From Straminergon stramineum (taxonomy: Eukaryota > Streptophyta > Bryopsida > Hypnales > Calliergonaceae): DNA of 64,000 nucleotides. The notes below the pieces were generated by a model. The model did not search any database. It was not told the DNA's origin and saw only the letters and a program-made list of their open reading frames with translations. Positions within the stretch are counted from its first letter, which is position 1; the number at the start of each line of letters is the position of its first letter. Position numbers and translations under genes: made by a program. The stretch lies in NCBI GenBank assembly GCA_963920665.1, contig OY987269.1, positions 23,438,501-23,502,500 on the forward strand. The letters are read 5' to 3'. Shown piece by piece: positions 49,267-61,541 of the stretch.

Positions 49267-52176
49267 AATGATATATATGGCATGCTATATTTGAACAAGG
49301 CAATCCTTCTAGAACCCCTAATCTCACATCCCACATTACTTGGACAGTGCGAACTTTGAGGAGCTATTATTTTTTATTCTCAGCTCAAATCCTTGTTCTC
49401 TTTGGACCCACAAATGCATACTCTCACTAACTTTCAAAAAATGTATATCCCACCATCTTCTTTGTCATGAACAAAATATTATGATGCCCTTCCTACTTAT
49501 GACTACTCATTTCTCTCACCTAGTCTTTTGTAAGGCTTGGAAAGTCACCTTCAATGTCCCCCTTGCTCACCAAGGTTGCATTGGCACTCCTCAAAGTCAA
49601 GTTCATGACACTTTCATTCCACTTTGGGCCTTAGGCCTCCTTTATCGAGTCTCAATTGTTTTCTTATTGCCTTCATGATAGAATAAGTGACTTTTCCATT
49701 TATTTTTGTGTTTGGCATATACAAAGAGTATTTACATTATGGTCTTCAAAATATTCCCTTATAAGGCTTAGAAATCAAGATTTAAAAAGATAATCCTCAA
49801 AAGTATTGCACCTAATTGCACCTAATTGTGACTTGTTTGCAAATCCATTCTATGTAGACAAATTCTTGCCTAAAATCCAAGGCCTAAAATATATGTAAGC
49901 ACTTTGAACATGAAAATTTAGGATTGATTTGGGTATACCAATTTTAAAATAGATCTTTTAAACTATTTAGTTTATTTATACTTGTCAATGAAAGGTATGC
50001 ATAGAGAATCTAGAATTCCATTTTGATTGCCACCAAGTTCCAACAAAAATTTTAATAATTTAATAATGTGAACTATCATCAAATGTTTATTTAATCGATT
50101 TCAGATGTAAGTACCTTATGAAGGTTGATTAAGGTCCACAATACATCCAAATTGTCCCTTTTCCAATTGTGTTGCTATCTCCAAATGAATAGCCCATTAA
50201 AAATAACTTGAAAAAGTATAGATATTAAGGAATACAATTAGGACAAAGACAATTTTGAATATTCTCATCTAAACATTTTTGTCAAGAATTTTAAGCTTAA
50301 CATTGTCCACAACTTAATACCATATACAGCTATCAAAATCAACATTAATAGACAAAAACCATGAGATCAATTTTTTGGAAAATATTCTATGAGTTAAAAA
50401 ATATAATTAATTAAAGCTTAGAAAATGGGCCAAATAGTAAAAATTCAAGCCACCTCATGGTGAAAATTTAATAAAATAATTTTTATTGAAGTATCAAATG
50501 CATCATCAAATATCAAAACATTTTTGCTTGGTAATGTGAAGGGCTAACTTCATTGACATATGTTGTAAGTAGGAGGGGTGAAGAAGTCTTTTTGATTGTA
50601 AAGTTCATTGTTCTTCATCAATCTTCAAATGTTATTGGATATTTGAAGCAAGATAAGAGCTCAAGGAAAAAACAAAGGGATTATGTTCATACCAAAACTT
50701 CAAACCTCATTTAAGCAATTTAAATCAATTTTTTACGACATGGAATCAACTAAAAAATAGAAAAAAAAAACTACTCAAATTACACCCCCATGAATGTGTT
50801 TGTGATTTGGAGTTTCTAAATGAAAGTTATGGAGACTTGAAGTTCAATTGTGAAACCAATTATTGCAATATTTTGAATTCACTATGAGCAATTGAGTTCT
50901 TTCCCATCTTCATTCATTACCCATATGGATTGTTGTACCTCCTACTTCCCCATTTCTATAAAGCACTTGCCTTCTCTCTTCAAATCAAACCATATGTGAC
51001 TTGCATAGATATATTGGACACTAATAGATAGAGTGACATATAAAGTGCCAAAAGTTTGGAAAAAATGAAAATGAAATTTTTTATTTATTTTGACAATACC
51101 TAGTGAATCACTTTTCCCAACTTTAATTAAATTTTTTGGCATGAAATGCCAATCCTAATAACTAGATACAATACTCAATAAGAGTCATTTTACAATAGAG
51201 ATAACCCTTCCTTTGAAGGGAAGCAATGCATTCCATCTTTGAAAATTTATAACTAAGTCAACTTATCAAAACATTATGTTTCAACTTGTATTTGAGTTTC
51301 ATTTCCTCTTGCATAAATCTAAAAAGAAAATAAAGAAATTTTAATATTAACATTAGAAAAATACCAATTTCTGTCCACATTCGTTATATGGAGTACTAGT
51401 TAATTTTAGAGTAACCATTACATTTGTAGAACCACTTCAAATTTGCGGGAGAACCTAGATTAAAGAGTGATTTTTTGCATGCAGCTACAGGCAACGAACA
51501 AGCTTGTTGAATGGCGCAAAAACGTGAGAAAATTTGCTGAATGGTACAAAAATATATTATTCTCACCTTGTTGGCATAAAGCTGACAAAATAGCACCTGA
51601 AAAATGAATGATCTCCGACAGAAAATGAGTTATTGAGTTATTTTCTCTGTTTCAAAAAAGGAAATTTTAGTCTCATCGAACCACATTAGCCATGGAGAGG
51701 AATTGATATGAGCATGTTAACTTTCAAATCGGCAGTAAACAACATTGGAATTATTATTTTAATGATATCAGGGTGAAATTTAAGGCACATTCGTTGTATG
51801 CACAATGCATAGATCAAAAAATTCCAGGACTTTCTGATTCACGCACTGGGTAAGGATCCTCGTATTGAAGGAAATCTTACATCATTCAAAGATAGCCAAC
51901 ATAAATTCTTACATCTATTCAAGAGCAAGAGAGAAATCACTTCAATAAATTTAGCTCTGAACAAAAGAGATGGCTCTTGTTACTTTACAATTTTTACTAG
52001 AATACACATATAGAGACAGAACAAATATAAACATTCGTTGAAATGAGAATTCAAAATCTTTACAAAAATAAATTTAGGAGATGAAAAAATCATGAGATTG
52101 GTGAAGAAGGAATTCAAATGAGGCCCAGGATAGTGCCATGTGGCGGATCCATCCCTGCGCCAAGCTGAATAAGGAA
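49267..52176. other. Intergenic DNA, becoming gene-flank sequence at the right end
   Basis: AT-rich and without coding motifs to about 51400. From there the composition changes to that of island 3, and the last several hundred bases are the likely 3' untranslated and flanking region of the transporter gene. The plus frame 49340-49678 shows no family similarity. Confidence 0.5.
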
Positions 52177-55100
52177 TTAGGCAGGCTTCACAACAGCCAG
52201 GAAAAGTGCCATCCAGAATGTGATGGGAATAATCGACAAAGCATACTGCAAGCATACAAAACACATCATCAGTAGAGAGAGTCGCAACCCTCCCCAGATT
52301 TATAATGACAGATACATGAACGCAACCCTACAGACAATACAACTATCTCATGCGCTTTGTGCAATCCAGAGAATTAGTCGTACTTAATTAATAGCAGAAA
52401 TACCTGACGCAGAAGGAGGTCGGCAAGCACCCCTGACAAGCGTCTTGTACTTGCCCGAAGCTGTAGTAGAGCATGTACTTGTGTTAGGCAATCCCCAAGA
52501 AGTGCAAAATCCCAGTAGAGAACGAAACGGCTCTACAGAAAGAAACACACCTGTGACAGCAGAACAAGATTCTGGGCTGAAGGCATTGCTGATTCTGCCT
52601 GATCATTACAAAGTCATATAAAATTCTCAGTCAAGATGGCTTCACAGCCCGAAAAAAAGGTAAACACATTGACAAGAACATAGCCATGCCAATAGTGTGC
52701 TTTCGTTCTAAAAATGCAGTTACGCAATTCAGATCAAATTCAACCAAGTCCTTGGAAAGTCCATTTCCCATCAGACAGGCAACTTTTACAGGCAGACGTG
52801 AGAACTATCAAAGCTGCAATCAAGATAACTTAGAAGGCAATGGAAGATGTAGCATTAAAATTTTGACAAGTCATTCATAACACAATTACCCAAGTCTGAA
52901 AAATAATTCCCGTTGCACACTCAGATGAACAAGTTTACTGAAGCCAGGTGCGACATCCTTACCAGCAGAAGCAGGTTGTAGACAGGGTCAACCGGTAAGA
53001 TGCAACAACATTGCAGGATCTGCAGTAGCGCCTCATGTTAGAATGGTTCCGCTCCCAAATAATTGTGGAGCCAAAACAGCCGTCATTGCAAGAAGAAGAC
53101 GAGACGGTTCACTACACTAATAATGATCGTTAGTGTTGGTAATTTACCAACGCTACTTAACAATACACTCAAACTTCTCTAATTGCACATTCCCAGTATA
53201 TCATGAGAAACTGCCATGTTGTGGACACATCTGATTAGACAACTTCCACATGTCAAGTTGTGAGCACATGTGATAGGAGCCCATTTGCCGAGTGTAAATG
53301 TCCACCCTCCTGCTAATGTTACGAACACTAAATGTTAACTAGACATTTGTATACAGTTGACTAAAAGTTCATGGATGAAGTGGCCAACGGGAGGAAGTGA
53401 CACTATTGGATGACCAGCACAGCAGATATAATAATGTACATAGTAGTAGTAGTAGCAGCAGCAGCAGTGTAGAGCACTGGAATTGAGAGCATGGAATGAG
53501 AAGGAAGGACATACGACTGTTGATACGATGAAAATAACAGGCATCGCAACGAGGCGAACTGAAGAAATAATCCAAAATGCTCGCGTGTCGAGAATTGCAT
53601 CCAGCTCTGCTGAGCAGAATCCAACCTCAGACTCAGGGGAGCTGACAACTTCAGGCTCCACCCCTTCGGAGGACCTTTGGGTTGTACTGAGCGGAGGTAA
53701 GGAAGCGGCAAGAGAACTCGCAAGCACAATCGTCTGCACTGCTAAAGTTGCTGTTCCTAGCAGTGCTGCCGCCTGGAAGCGAAATAAAGGTCAAATTTTG
53801 TAATTGAAAAATAACAGAGATAAAACAGCGACATGCATTTCACGATCGCTCAATAAGTGACAGCAACGGGAAGTAGCAACATTGCATCCTGCATTTCGTA
53901 CATCTACCAACTTGTTTCAGCTTCCATCTGCCTGACTCGAAGCCAAGTCAGAAATGGAATAACTACTTACAGGTGAATTCTGCTATGAGAGTAAATGGCT
54001 CTAACTGTGATTACTCACTTTACAAAAGTAAATGAACGAGCAATATTTCACTTACATCAAAGACAGGTCGCAGTATGCCGGCTGTAGAAGAGCACAAAAC
54101 AGCTAAAGCATCACCTGTGGGCTTCACAGGCATTGCACATCCGTTTGCTATAGGAAGAAAGAGATGGGATAAAGGCGTCCCCCCTATCAGCACACCGACC
54201 AACACCTGTCGCAACGATCAAAGTCAACGGAGAGCCACACTAACAGCAGAAGAAAGAACAGAAATCGAAAATAAATCTCGTGTGTTGATCACTTATTCAT
54301 CAAGAATGAATGTGAATGATCCTAGCTAGAAGAATCTAGCATAGCAAGCATATTAACACGACTCTCTGCTTGAATATAAATCGGTATGTGTCTGAAGAAG
54401 TTACTGACCCCGTACAAAGGAGGGTTCATTACACGTTTGAATTCGTCCAGCAGGGTTGTCCAAGAGAAGCGATCTTTGGGTACACTTTCTCCAAGGTCAC
54501 TATCTTCATCCCCGGCGGAAATGACAGAGTAACCTACTGTCCAAAGAGCAGGTGACCAGCCGACCATATATAATGCTAAGTATCTGCAATGATGTATCGA
54601 AGATGGAGTTATGCCAATCCTCTCCAATTCAGACGATCCAAGTGACGATCGCTTGACCATGGAGACCCACAAGCGCAAAGGTGCTCTCTCCCACTAGGGT
54701 CTCCGTCATGCAGGAATATTAAACTACGAAATTTATGCAGCTGCAGCTTCAAAATACAGCATCTGATAAAGTATCTTCCTACATCTGCAGTCACATCTTC
54801 GCATAGGCACGTGCGAATCACTTCTCAAAACAAAGTATCATCGTACTCAGGAGCTTACCCTGCCACTTTACTCGTCTCTTCAACTCCCAAGACTCCAGTC
54901 ATGAAAATCTGCCCCATCAGTGTCTCAATGGATCAGATTCTACCTTTGACTTCAGATTGCAAAATCTCAAGCTTTCCCTTTTCAATTCTACAGTAGATGA
55001 TCGAGTCCTGAGTGTGTCAGAGACTATTCTTCGCAGCTCTCAGATAAAAGCAGCCTCTAACCTAATCCAAATAAAGCACAACCATACAAACGACACACTT

Positions 55101-57330
55101 CATTGTAGATGGAATATCTATTAAGCGACCACCACCAAACGTCTCGGATAGTGATGATTAGAACCAAGGTAAAAGAAATCTCAAAAAAATTGAGGAAAAG
55201 AGATATTAGAATCAGAAATATTAGAGGGAAGTACCAGTGGTAGAGTAAATGAATTGCCAAATGCGCATGCTGCTGTTATTAAAGCCTCTCTCTTCGTTGC
55301 CACGTACTGCGCAGAAGGTGCTCGAAAAGTATTAGTACGAAGTGGTTTCTCCACCTGAGTAATTACTCCAGATCCTTTCTCAGAGGTGGCAATAGCTGCT
55401 GAGCCTGAACTTGCTGATATCGAAGCTCCGAAAGTTAGCGGCGAGATCGCGGAATGTTTTCTATAAACATGTCGGTAAGCAGATTTCCCAAGTAGTGCCC
55501 CCATGAGTACCTATGTGTACAGGAAATGTTGTTGATGAGCCCAATATTTCGGTGCCAAAGGTTTCTCTCATTGATATGTAAACTAAAAAGACTGACCATA
55601 CCGACAACTTAAAACAGTAAGATAACTATAAACTCATTTTTGCACTGAACGATTAGTACTTTCGTCACTGCTGTTGCTAAGGTATTTGTATAATAAGTAA
55701 GCTATGCTTCAGTACATAATACACTAGCCTTGCACTCTTGTACAGAAGATTTAATCCTCGTAAGAGGATCTCTCCTTCAATACCCACCTGAGCGATGCCA
55801 ATGATAGGAAGAAAGAGCAGACTTGCCGAAGGATGCGAGGCAAGTGTCAGTGCCACCTGTCATAAGGACGTCATATCAGAGGACTTGAATCGTTGCCGGT
55901 TGCAACGTCAAACTACTACTATAGTCGTGGTCCCATCTTCCTGTTTGATTTCGACAGAGCAGCCACAGGAATAGTAGTGCAAAAAGCAGTTACCGACATA
56001 TTGAAAGGCAATGACATTGGGAATCAAGAAAGCAAATGCCAGCTATTCTTACCACTGTTTCTCTTATCAAGATAAAGCATTTAAGTCTGATAGAATCCAC
56101 TTTGTGAGGAACTTGTCGAATATCTCAAATAGCGCACCACTTAAAGACACCATTCTGACCTTGCTGCTCAAACCATGCATATTAAAAGAAGAAACGGTAA
56201 CATACCTTAGTCATCAAGAAGCAAGGTATAAGCACACGAAATGCCACCTGACTCAGTACTACTGGTGTCTCAGCCGGAAGCTGTCCAGACCTCTGCATCC
56301 ATACCACAAACGCTGCCATTCAAACATCATAAGCCACGGTATGTACCCTTCCCAGCCAATATAATCACATGACGTCCCACTCCAACATGAAAAGCTTTCA
56401 AAGTCATCAATGACAATAATATTGATATAAATAATAATAATAATGATGATGATGATGATGATATATTATTATTATTATTATTATTATTACTACTGCTACG
56501 CTGAAAACTATATTTAGTGCCACTCACACTAACTATTTGTTGAAGGCTAGAACTTTTTATTGAGGATGAATATTTTTACCTAGAGTAAAGATATAACACT
56601 ATTCAAAGAGGAGGATCCCTATAAGCACAGCTGGTGGAAATATTCGCCAAGGATAATTATGTATAGCATTTTAAACTCAAATAGTGTAGGTGACTAAATA
56701 AGGTTTTTAGTGTACTATTGCAAAAAACGTGTTGATGGCACGAGCAACATAGACCAGTACAACCTTCTGTCAACGGTATTGGTGCCATTCTAAATGACTG
56801 CAGTTTCCCGAAATTCACACAGTGACAAGATAACATGAAACTGAAAATCTGAAGACATGAAAACCATACATCCAGAAATGCTCTTTACCCAGACCAATAG
56901 TACAGTACAGATTCATTCGGTACAGAAATTCACGACGTTGCGATGAAGTTCCTGCGGCATTAGAATTATTCGTACTCTTAAAGAAAAATCACTTGTGGCA
57001 ACTATAGGAGTGAATACCTAATGGTTTCAACTAATGAAAGTACCTATCAAGAAGTCCTTGAATTGAACCAGTCTTGAACTTGCAGAGAATATCAAAAACC
57101 TCCCAAACCAGCGTTCCAAGCAGGCTATAGATGGAGTATCTTACAGCAAAGACTGATGAGGTTTAGGGACGAAGCAAAGGAAGCTCGAAGAACGTTGAGG
57201 TCCACATGCGACCCCGCGTTGACAAGGGATGCCAGGGGGGCAGCGAAGGAGCCAGTAATCACAGCAAGCGGTGATGCCTTAACGGCAGTTGATGAAGCCA
57301 GGAGCTCTCCTCCGTCACCTCTGACTATTC
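52177..57330 (-). CDS. Mem_trans (auxin-efflux-carrier, PIN-LIKES-type) transporter
   Basis: Twelve exons (minus) with GT-AG borders and closing phases: 57330-57145, 56312-56206, 55856-55788, 55510-55235, 54740-54667, 54583-54409, 54205-54056, 53772-53515, 53019-52963, 52598-52551, 52460-52404, 52245-52177; about 508 residues plus an unresolved N-terminus. The family fingerprint is clear: VAFRVLIPCFLMTK (helix 2), ACAFGNSFTLPL (discontinuous helix with conserved Asn), MVGWSPALWTVGY, FKRVMNPPLYGV followed by LVGVLIGGTPL, a basic RLVAMPVIFIVST helix, SAMPSAQNLVLLSQ (second crossover) and a final helix YALSIIPITFWMALFLAVV. Two hydrophilic loops (about 55260-55470 and 53560-53720) lengthen it beyond typical PILS proteins. 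Relatives move auxin-like carboxylates across ER or plasma membranes; the substrate here is unknown. An in-frame ATG at 56319-56317 is an alternative start. Confidence 0.85.
53441..53467. repeat. (TAG/CAG)n trinucleotide repeat
   Basis: TAGTAG changing to CAGCAG, within an intron of the transporter gene close to the donor of the exon at 53515. The Leu-rich frame read through it is not coding. Confidence 0.85.
56430..56494. repeat. Compound (ATA)/(ATG)/(ATT) microsatellite
   Basis: ATA units, then ATG units, then ATT units, in the intron upstream of the exon ending at 56312. The Asn/Ser-repeat frame across it is an artefact of the repeat. Confidence 0.9.
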
Positions 57331-58291
57331 CTGCAAAGCCCTTCCCTCGCCCCTGCCACAAAGCCCTTCATACATTCAGAAATCAAAAATCTTGGTGTCC
57401 GGTCTCCAACCTGACATAAAGAAGATGATCAACACGGACTACAAATGAAGGATGTTGTCCTGCATTCCTCTCCCTGCATTCTCTTCCATGTCATATATCG
57501 ACAGTACTCTTCAACATACTCTGTATTCTCGTGCTCAGGCTGCATGGCAATCCCTAGGGACTGGTGTAAACTGTCTGTACCTGTCGTCGCCCTGATGCTC
57601 CGTTCATACTTGGGGTTACGGTAGTCCTCATTCTCTTTCCTGCGCTGGGTTTTTTGGCACCACAGCGAATGGAGTCAAATCGCGCACCACAGCAGGAGAT
57701 GGAACTAGGTTTGGCCCATTTGGAGACCGTGAAATCCACCAGCGCCGTGGGCGCGAAGAAATTAGGGCAGGTCGAGGAAAGTGCATGCGACACATCCTGC
57801 GCTACGATGGCTTGCAGCACTATCACTGCAACTGTGGCAGCTGCGTAACCTTGGTTCCCCAAATAAGTCGCCCAATACTCCTGTCATCACCGAATGGAGT
57901 AGGAGAAATCATCAGTTCAAAGGATGCACAGACTCGGCCACCCAGTCAGACTGAGTGACTGCCACCCACTCTGGACTTCGAGGAGTAGACTGAAATTATT
58001 CTATTCTCAAGTTTCCAAAGTAATGTTCAGTGGATTGCGAAGGATGCACTAATCCTGGACGTTTGAACTTCTTAGTTTGGATTGCATTTAGGAAAGATCG
58101 CGACGACGATGAAACCTCCTCGCGGTATGGAAGCCACTGGATCCATTCGGACTAGTTCCCAGTAACACCCCCAAAACTGCACAATCGTGATATGAAATCC
58201 ACCCCTCTCTGCGAATCAATCTCTTCGAATCAATCGGGCCATTGGGGTGCCAATTCAGCACCCCAGGAAGGAAGGAGCCCCGGAATCCCAC

Positions 58292-58582
58292 CTGCAATCG
58301 CCGAATGGCCTGACCCAACGACGACAACCCAGCAGCAGCAGCCCCTTCCGCCGAATTCTCCAGTGGCCCCGCCGTGGGCGCGTGCACGGAGCGTCGCGCA
58401 CACTGAACATAATGCCTGCTGCTGTTGCAGGGGAGACGACAACCTCTGCGAGAAGGGAGCCAAGCTGCACCACCACCACCAGTGCGGGTGGCCAAGCAAG
58501 AGGAGGCGGGAAAAATGCGCTGATTCGAGACCCCCCGATGCAGGCGATTGGGCGTGGTGGCGACCATGGCCACCATTCCCAT
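58292..58582 (-). CDS. Candidate first exon with transit-peptide-like sequence
   Basis: A 97-codon open segment starting ATG at 58582 and ending at CAG|GTGGGA. It is rich in Arg, Ser and Ala, poor in acids near the start (MGMVAMVATTPNRLHRG...), and ends with a Gly/Ala run. It could encode the N-terminus of the Mem_trans transporter and direct it to the plastid. A different donor (GG|GTTGTC) would join in phase to an acceptor near 57319. The opposite strand is also open, and the splice link is not proved, so this may instead be 5' untranslated sequence. Confidence 0.3.
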
Positions 58583-59033
58583 GGCCGGCGCTAACTTACA
58601 GTAGCTTCAATCCTGGGGCAGGCAAACACTAAACGGTACTAAGAAGCTTACTCTCATCACGCAGCAGTCAGTCAGTGCCAGACTTCGCATTTGCGCACAC
58701 TCTCTCTGTCTGTCCACTGATGTCGCTTCGCAGGATAGGCTGGCTGACGCTCACTCATTCCGTAAAGAAAGTGTGAAGCAGAGATTCTCCCAAAACAGAT
58801 TCACAGGCATGTGTGTACCACATGTGAGAACTTACTACCGTAGTTACTAACTTACCGTACCGAACTTGTAAGATTCGTGACTCTGGTCGGCTCGGCTACA
58901 ACACTTGGTTAAGTTAGAAATATCAGGAGTCCTGGTTTAGACTGGGAAGCCAACAAGCATCTTCATTGGCCAAGGATTGGGTTTCCTCCAGTAACGTAGA
59001 GCATTCATATCGGAAGGATCATAACATTAATAA

Positions 59034-59255
59034 CCCGTAAACGTCGACACGGACGTTTTGTGTCCAATGGATGACAAAGAATCTCTCTATGTAGGATAGA
59101 ACTGCAACTATTCATCCTCATAATTTTGTGAGAAAAGTATAGGTTTTCTACAACAATATGACTTCCAATGAATATTTTTGGATTTTATAAAGTAGATGAT
59201 GTCACATAGTTCTAAAAGGTAGGATTTTCATGGTCACTAATCCATCCTTTAAGGG
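59034..59255. mobile_element. MITE related to 25886-26106, 222 bp
   Basis: The right end is the inverse of CCCTTAAAGGATGG and is followed by TTAA (59256-59259). The left end CCCGTAAACG is preceded by ATAA, with a TTAA three bases further out. The interior shares GACTTCCAATGA, ATTTTTGGATTTT and nearby motifs with the element at 25886. No coding capacity. Confidence 0.55.
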
Positions 59256-59259
59256 TTAA

Positions 59260-61345
59260 CGTTTGTTGGGTGGGTCCTTTTGCCCCCCCCAAATCAGGAG
59301 TCGTCCATAACCAATGAGTCCGTAGAAACTTTGACAACCCTGCTATACATGTCGTAGCTAGCGAATGATCTTCTATGTACTATAACTAAAGTCTCCCCCC
59401 AAGTATATAGGGAAGAATAATACTTCCACTTGGGGGGAGTCAATCTGTTGATTTAACAATGTTATAATGGGCACTTGGAGTTAACACCATGTCATCACCC
59501 ACTCCTACCAAAATTCAAGTTGAAAGCATATTTGTAAGGTAACAACACTAAAAATCACAAAAATAAGAAAATCAACATGGTTCCCATTATTATATTGAAC
59601 TTTTTTTAGCTGGTTTGGGTGGAAGTGAAGAGGGGATTCTAGATTCACTTAGAATGCATTTTTTGGACACCGTGTGAATAAACTATGAATTTTCAAAGTG
59701 TTGAAAATAGGGTTTAGGGTAACCAATTGTAAACTCTCATGAATAGGGGAATTACATTTTAAGCAAGAATCTAGATTTTGTACCTTTAGAATGCGATCAA
59801 AATTAGTTGTAGTTACTAGTAGGAAATTTTGGAACCACTTTGGGAGGTGATCCCTAATTTTGTCTAGTGGACAAAATGAATTGGTTCAAAAAGAAAGGAG
59901 TTGTGAAGGAGCTTCCCTAGAACAATAACGCAACTACAAAGGAGCTTTCAAAAGACAATATAATTTCATTAGACATCCAATTCCTAGTATAAAACCATTC
60001 ACCAAATAGACAAAGTTGGTAAAGCCATGGCAATTTCCCTCCACACCAATGTAGACTATCCCATATTCCCATGAACAGAGGGTTTTGTCCACTACAACTA
60101 GATGTCCTAGTGTGAATTGGGCCTCAAATTAAAATTAGTGCATTTTGAAGGCCACAGAGGACGAAAGTGTGTCCCTATATTTCTCTCCCTTATATTGGAA
60201 TTTGGAGTGTGAAGATGAATTCCTTAGTCTTCCATTTTTGAAACTCTCATTGGATGGAAATATGTTCTTCATGACTTAGCAGCTTGTCTACAAAAAAAAA
60301 CTAAATCTGAAAAGGAGACTCTCATTACAAAGATGTCACGCAAAAAACTCTTAGCAGCTTAACCCGTTATGACCCAAGTGACCATTTTTTGGTCACTGCC
60401 CCTTATTCTTCACTTGGCCATTCTCATATTTTAAGTTTTTTCAGAAATAAAAATTATTTCTACGAAAAAAACTATGTTATAAATCCAATGGAAGAAGATT
60501 CTTCAAATTCCAGATTAAACTCCACCTTGTGGAATTTTTCAAAGTTAAATAATGTAGTGTAATTTATAGCTCATTTTGGAGGGGGTTGCTTCGGGCATGG
60601 ACTAAAAAGTCAACCAACCAATGTGATTCTTGCCTATCTCAAAAAGGTGAAATCCACTCCTCAAAAAGTACAAATTCAAAGAGTTCAATGAGAAGACAAG
60701 TGTCCCACTATTTCTTTTTTTACAAACACTACTCTCATTTTAGTGACCACATGCATCACAAGCTCCACCATGAACTAAAAATGCTTGGAATGTTGTGAAA
60801 TTTTATATGTACATTTTCAACTCTCTTATCTTTCACTGAGCTTAAAAGGGTATCATTTCAAAATATACTCACAACGATAAGCTCCTTCAAAGTGTGATGC
60901 CTTGTATTTCCATTGACCTAAATAAAACTTCAAACTTAAATATCTTGTAAATTGTAAGGTCAAATAATCCGAATTTATTTGACAAGCTCACTTTCTATGA
61001 GAAATTCAAGATCCTATGGTTATATCTATCCAATCTCAAGAAAAAATGAAAAAAAATTGTTCATGCTCTTGGCAATTTTGGCTCATTTTAAAACTACACT
61101 CCCCTTGGATCATTAGGAGGTAACTTCTTTAGGACCTAGAGGGAGTTCAAATTTTCTAAAGTGTGAAGATATATTATGAAAATGAAACTTAGAGGAGTAT
61201 TTCAATGGTGACTTTTAACCCCTAAAGGTTGAAAGACCTAGAATAAGGTTTTCAAGAATTTGAGCAAGTTCCTATAATGCTGAATTTCACTAAAAAACAT
61301 TTGAAGGGAAAGGAATGTACTAGCTTTGTGGGAGAGGGTTGCTAT
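59260..61345. other. AT-rich intergenic DNA, no gene seen
   Basis: No coding motif on either strand. TTAACCCCTAAAGGTTG at 61207-61223 looks like another piggyBac-type terminus, but its partner was not found. CCCCCC tracts at about 59283 and 59395 have no evident role. Confidence 0.5.
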
Positions 61346-61541
61346 TATGTGAGCCCATGAGCCTATAATACCACACACCTATGTTATAGGTGTATATACC
61401 ATAGAAGCCGTCTATGATTATAGATTATATATGTTACAAATACCCATATTACAGGTGTTTATGATACATACACCTTCTATAGTGTGGGGTATCTATATTA
61501 TAGGTTCAATGCTCACAAGCTCGCAATCTTGGGCTCACATA
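61346..61541. mobile_element. Foldback MITE, 196 bp
   Basis: The left end TATGTGAGCCCATGAGC matches the inverse of the right end, TATGTGAGCCCAAGATTG. Inside, further inverted pieces pair (ACCCATATT with complement, CACACACCTAT with ATAGTGTGG, TATAATA with TATTATA). With a TA duplication counted at each end the terminal repeat is TGTGAGCCCA. Confidence 0.6.

Noticed and set aside
56327..56527. Asn/Ser-repeat protein-like frame
   Set aside because: Produced by the trinucleotide microsatellite in an intron of the transporter gene.
58192..58632. Plus-strand open frame of 146 codons
   Set aside because: Low-complexity Pro/Gln/His runs in GC-rich DNA, antisense to a more plausible transit-peptide-like exon, with no motif.
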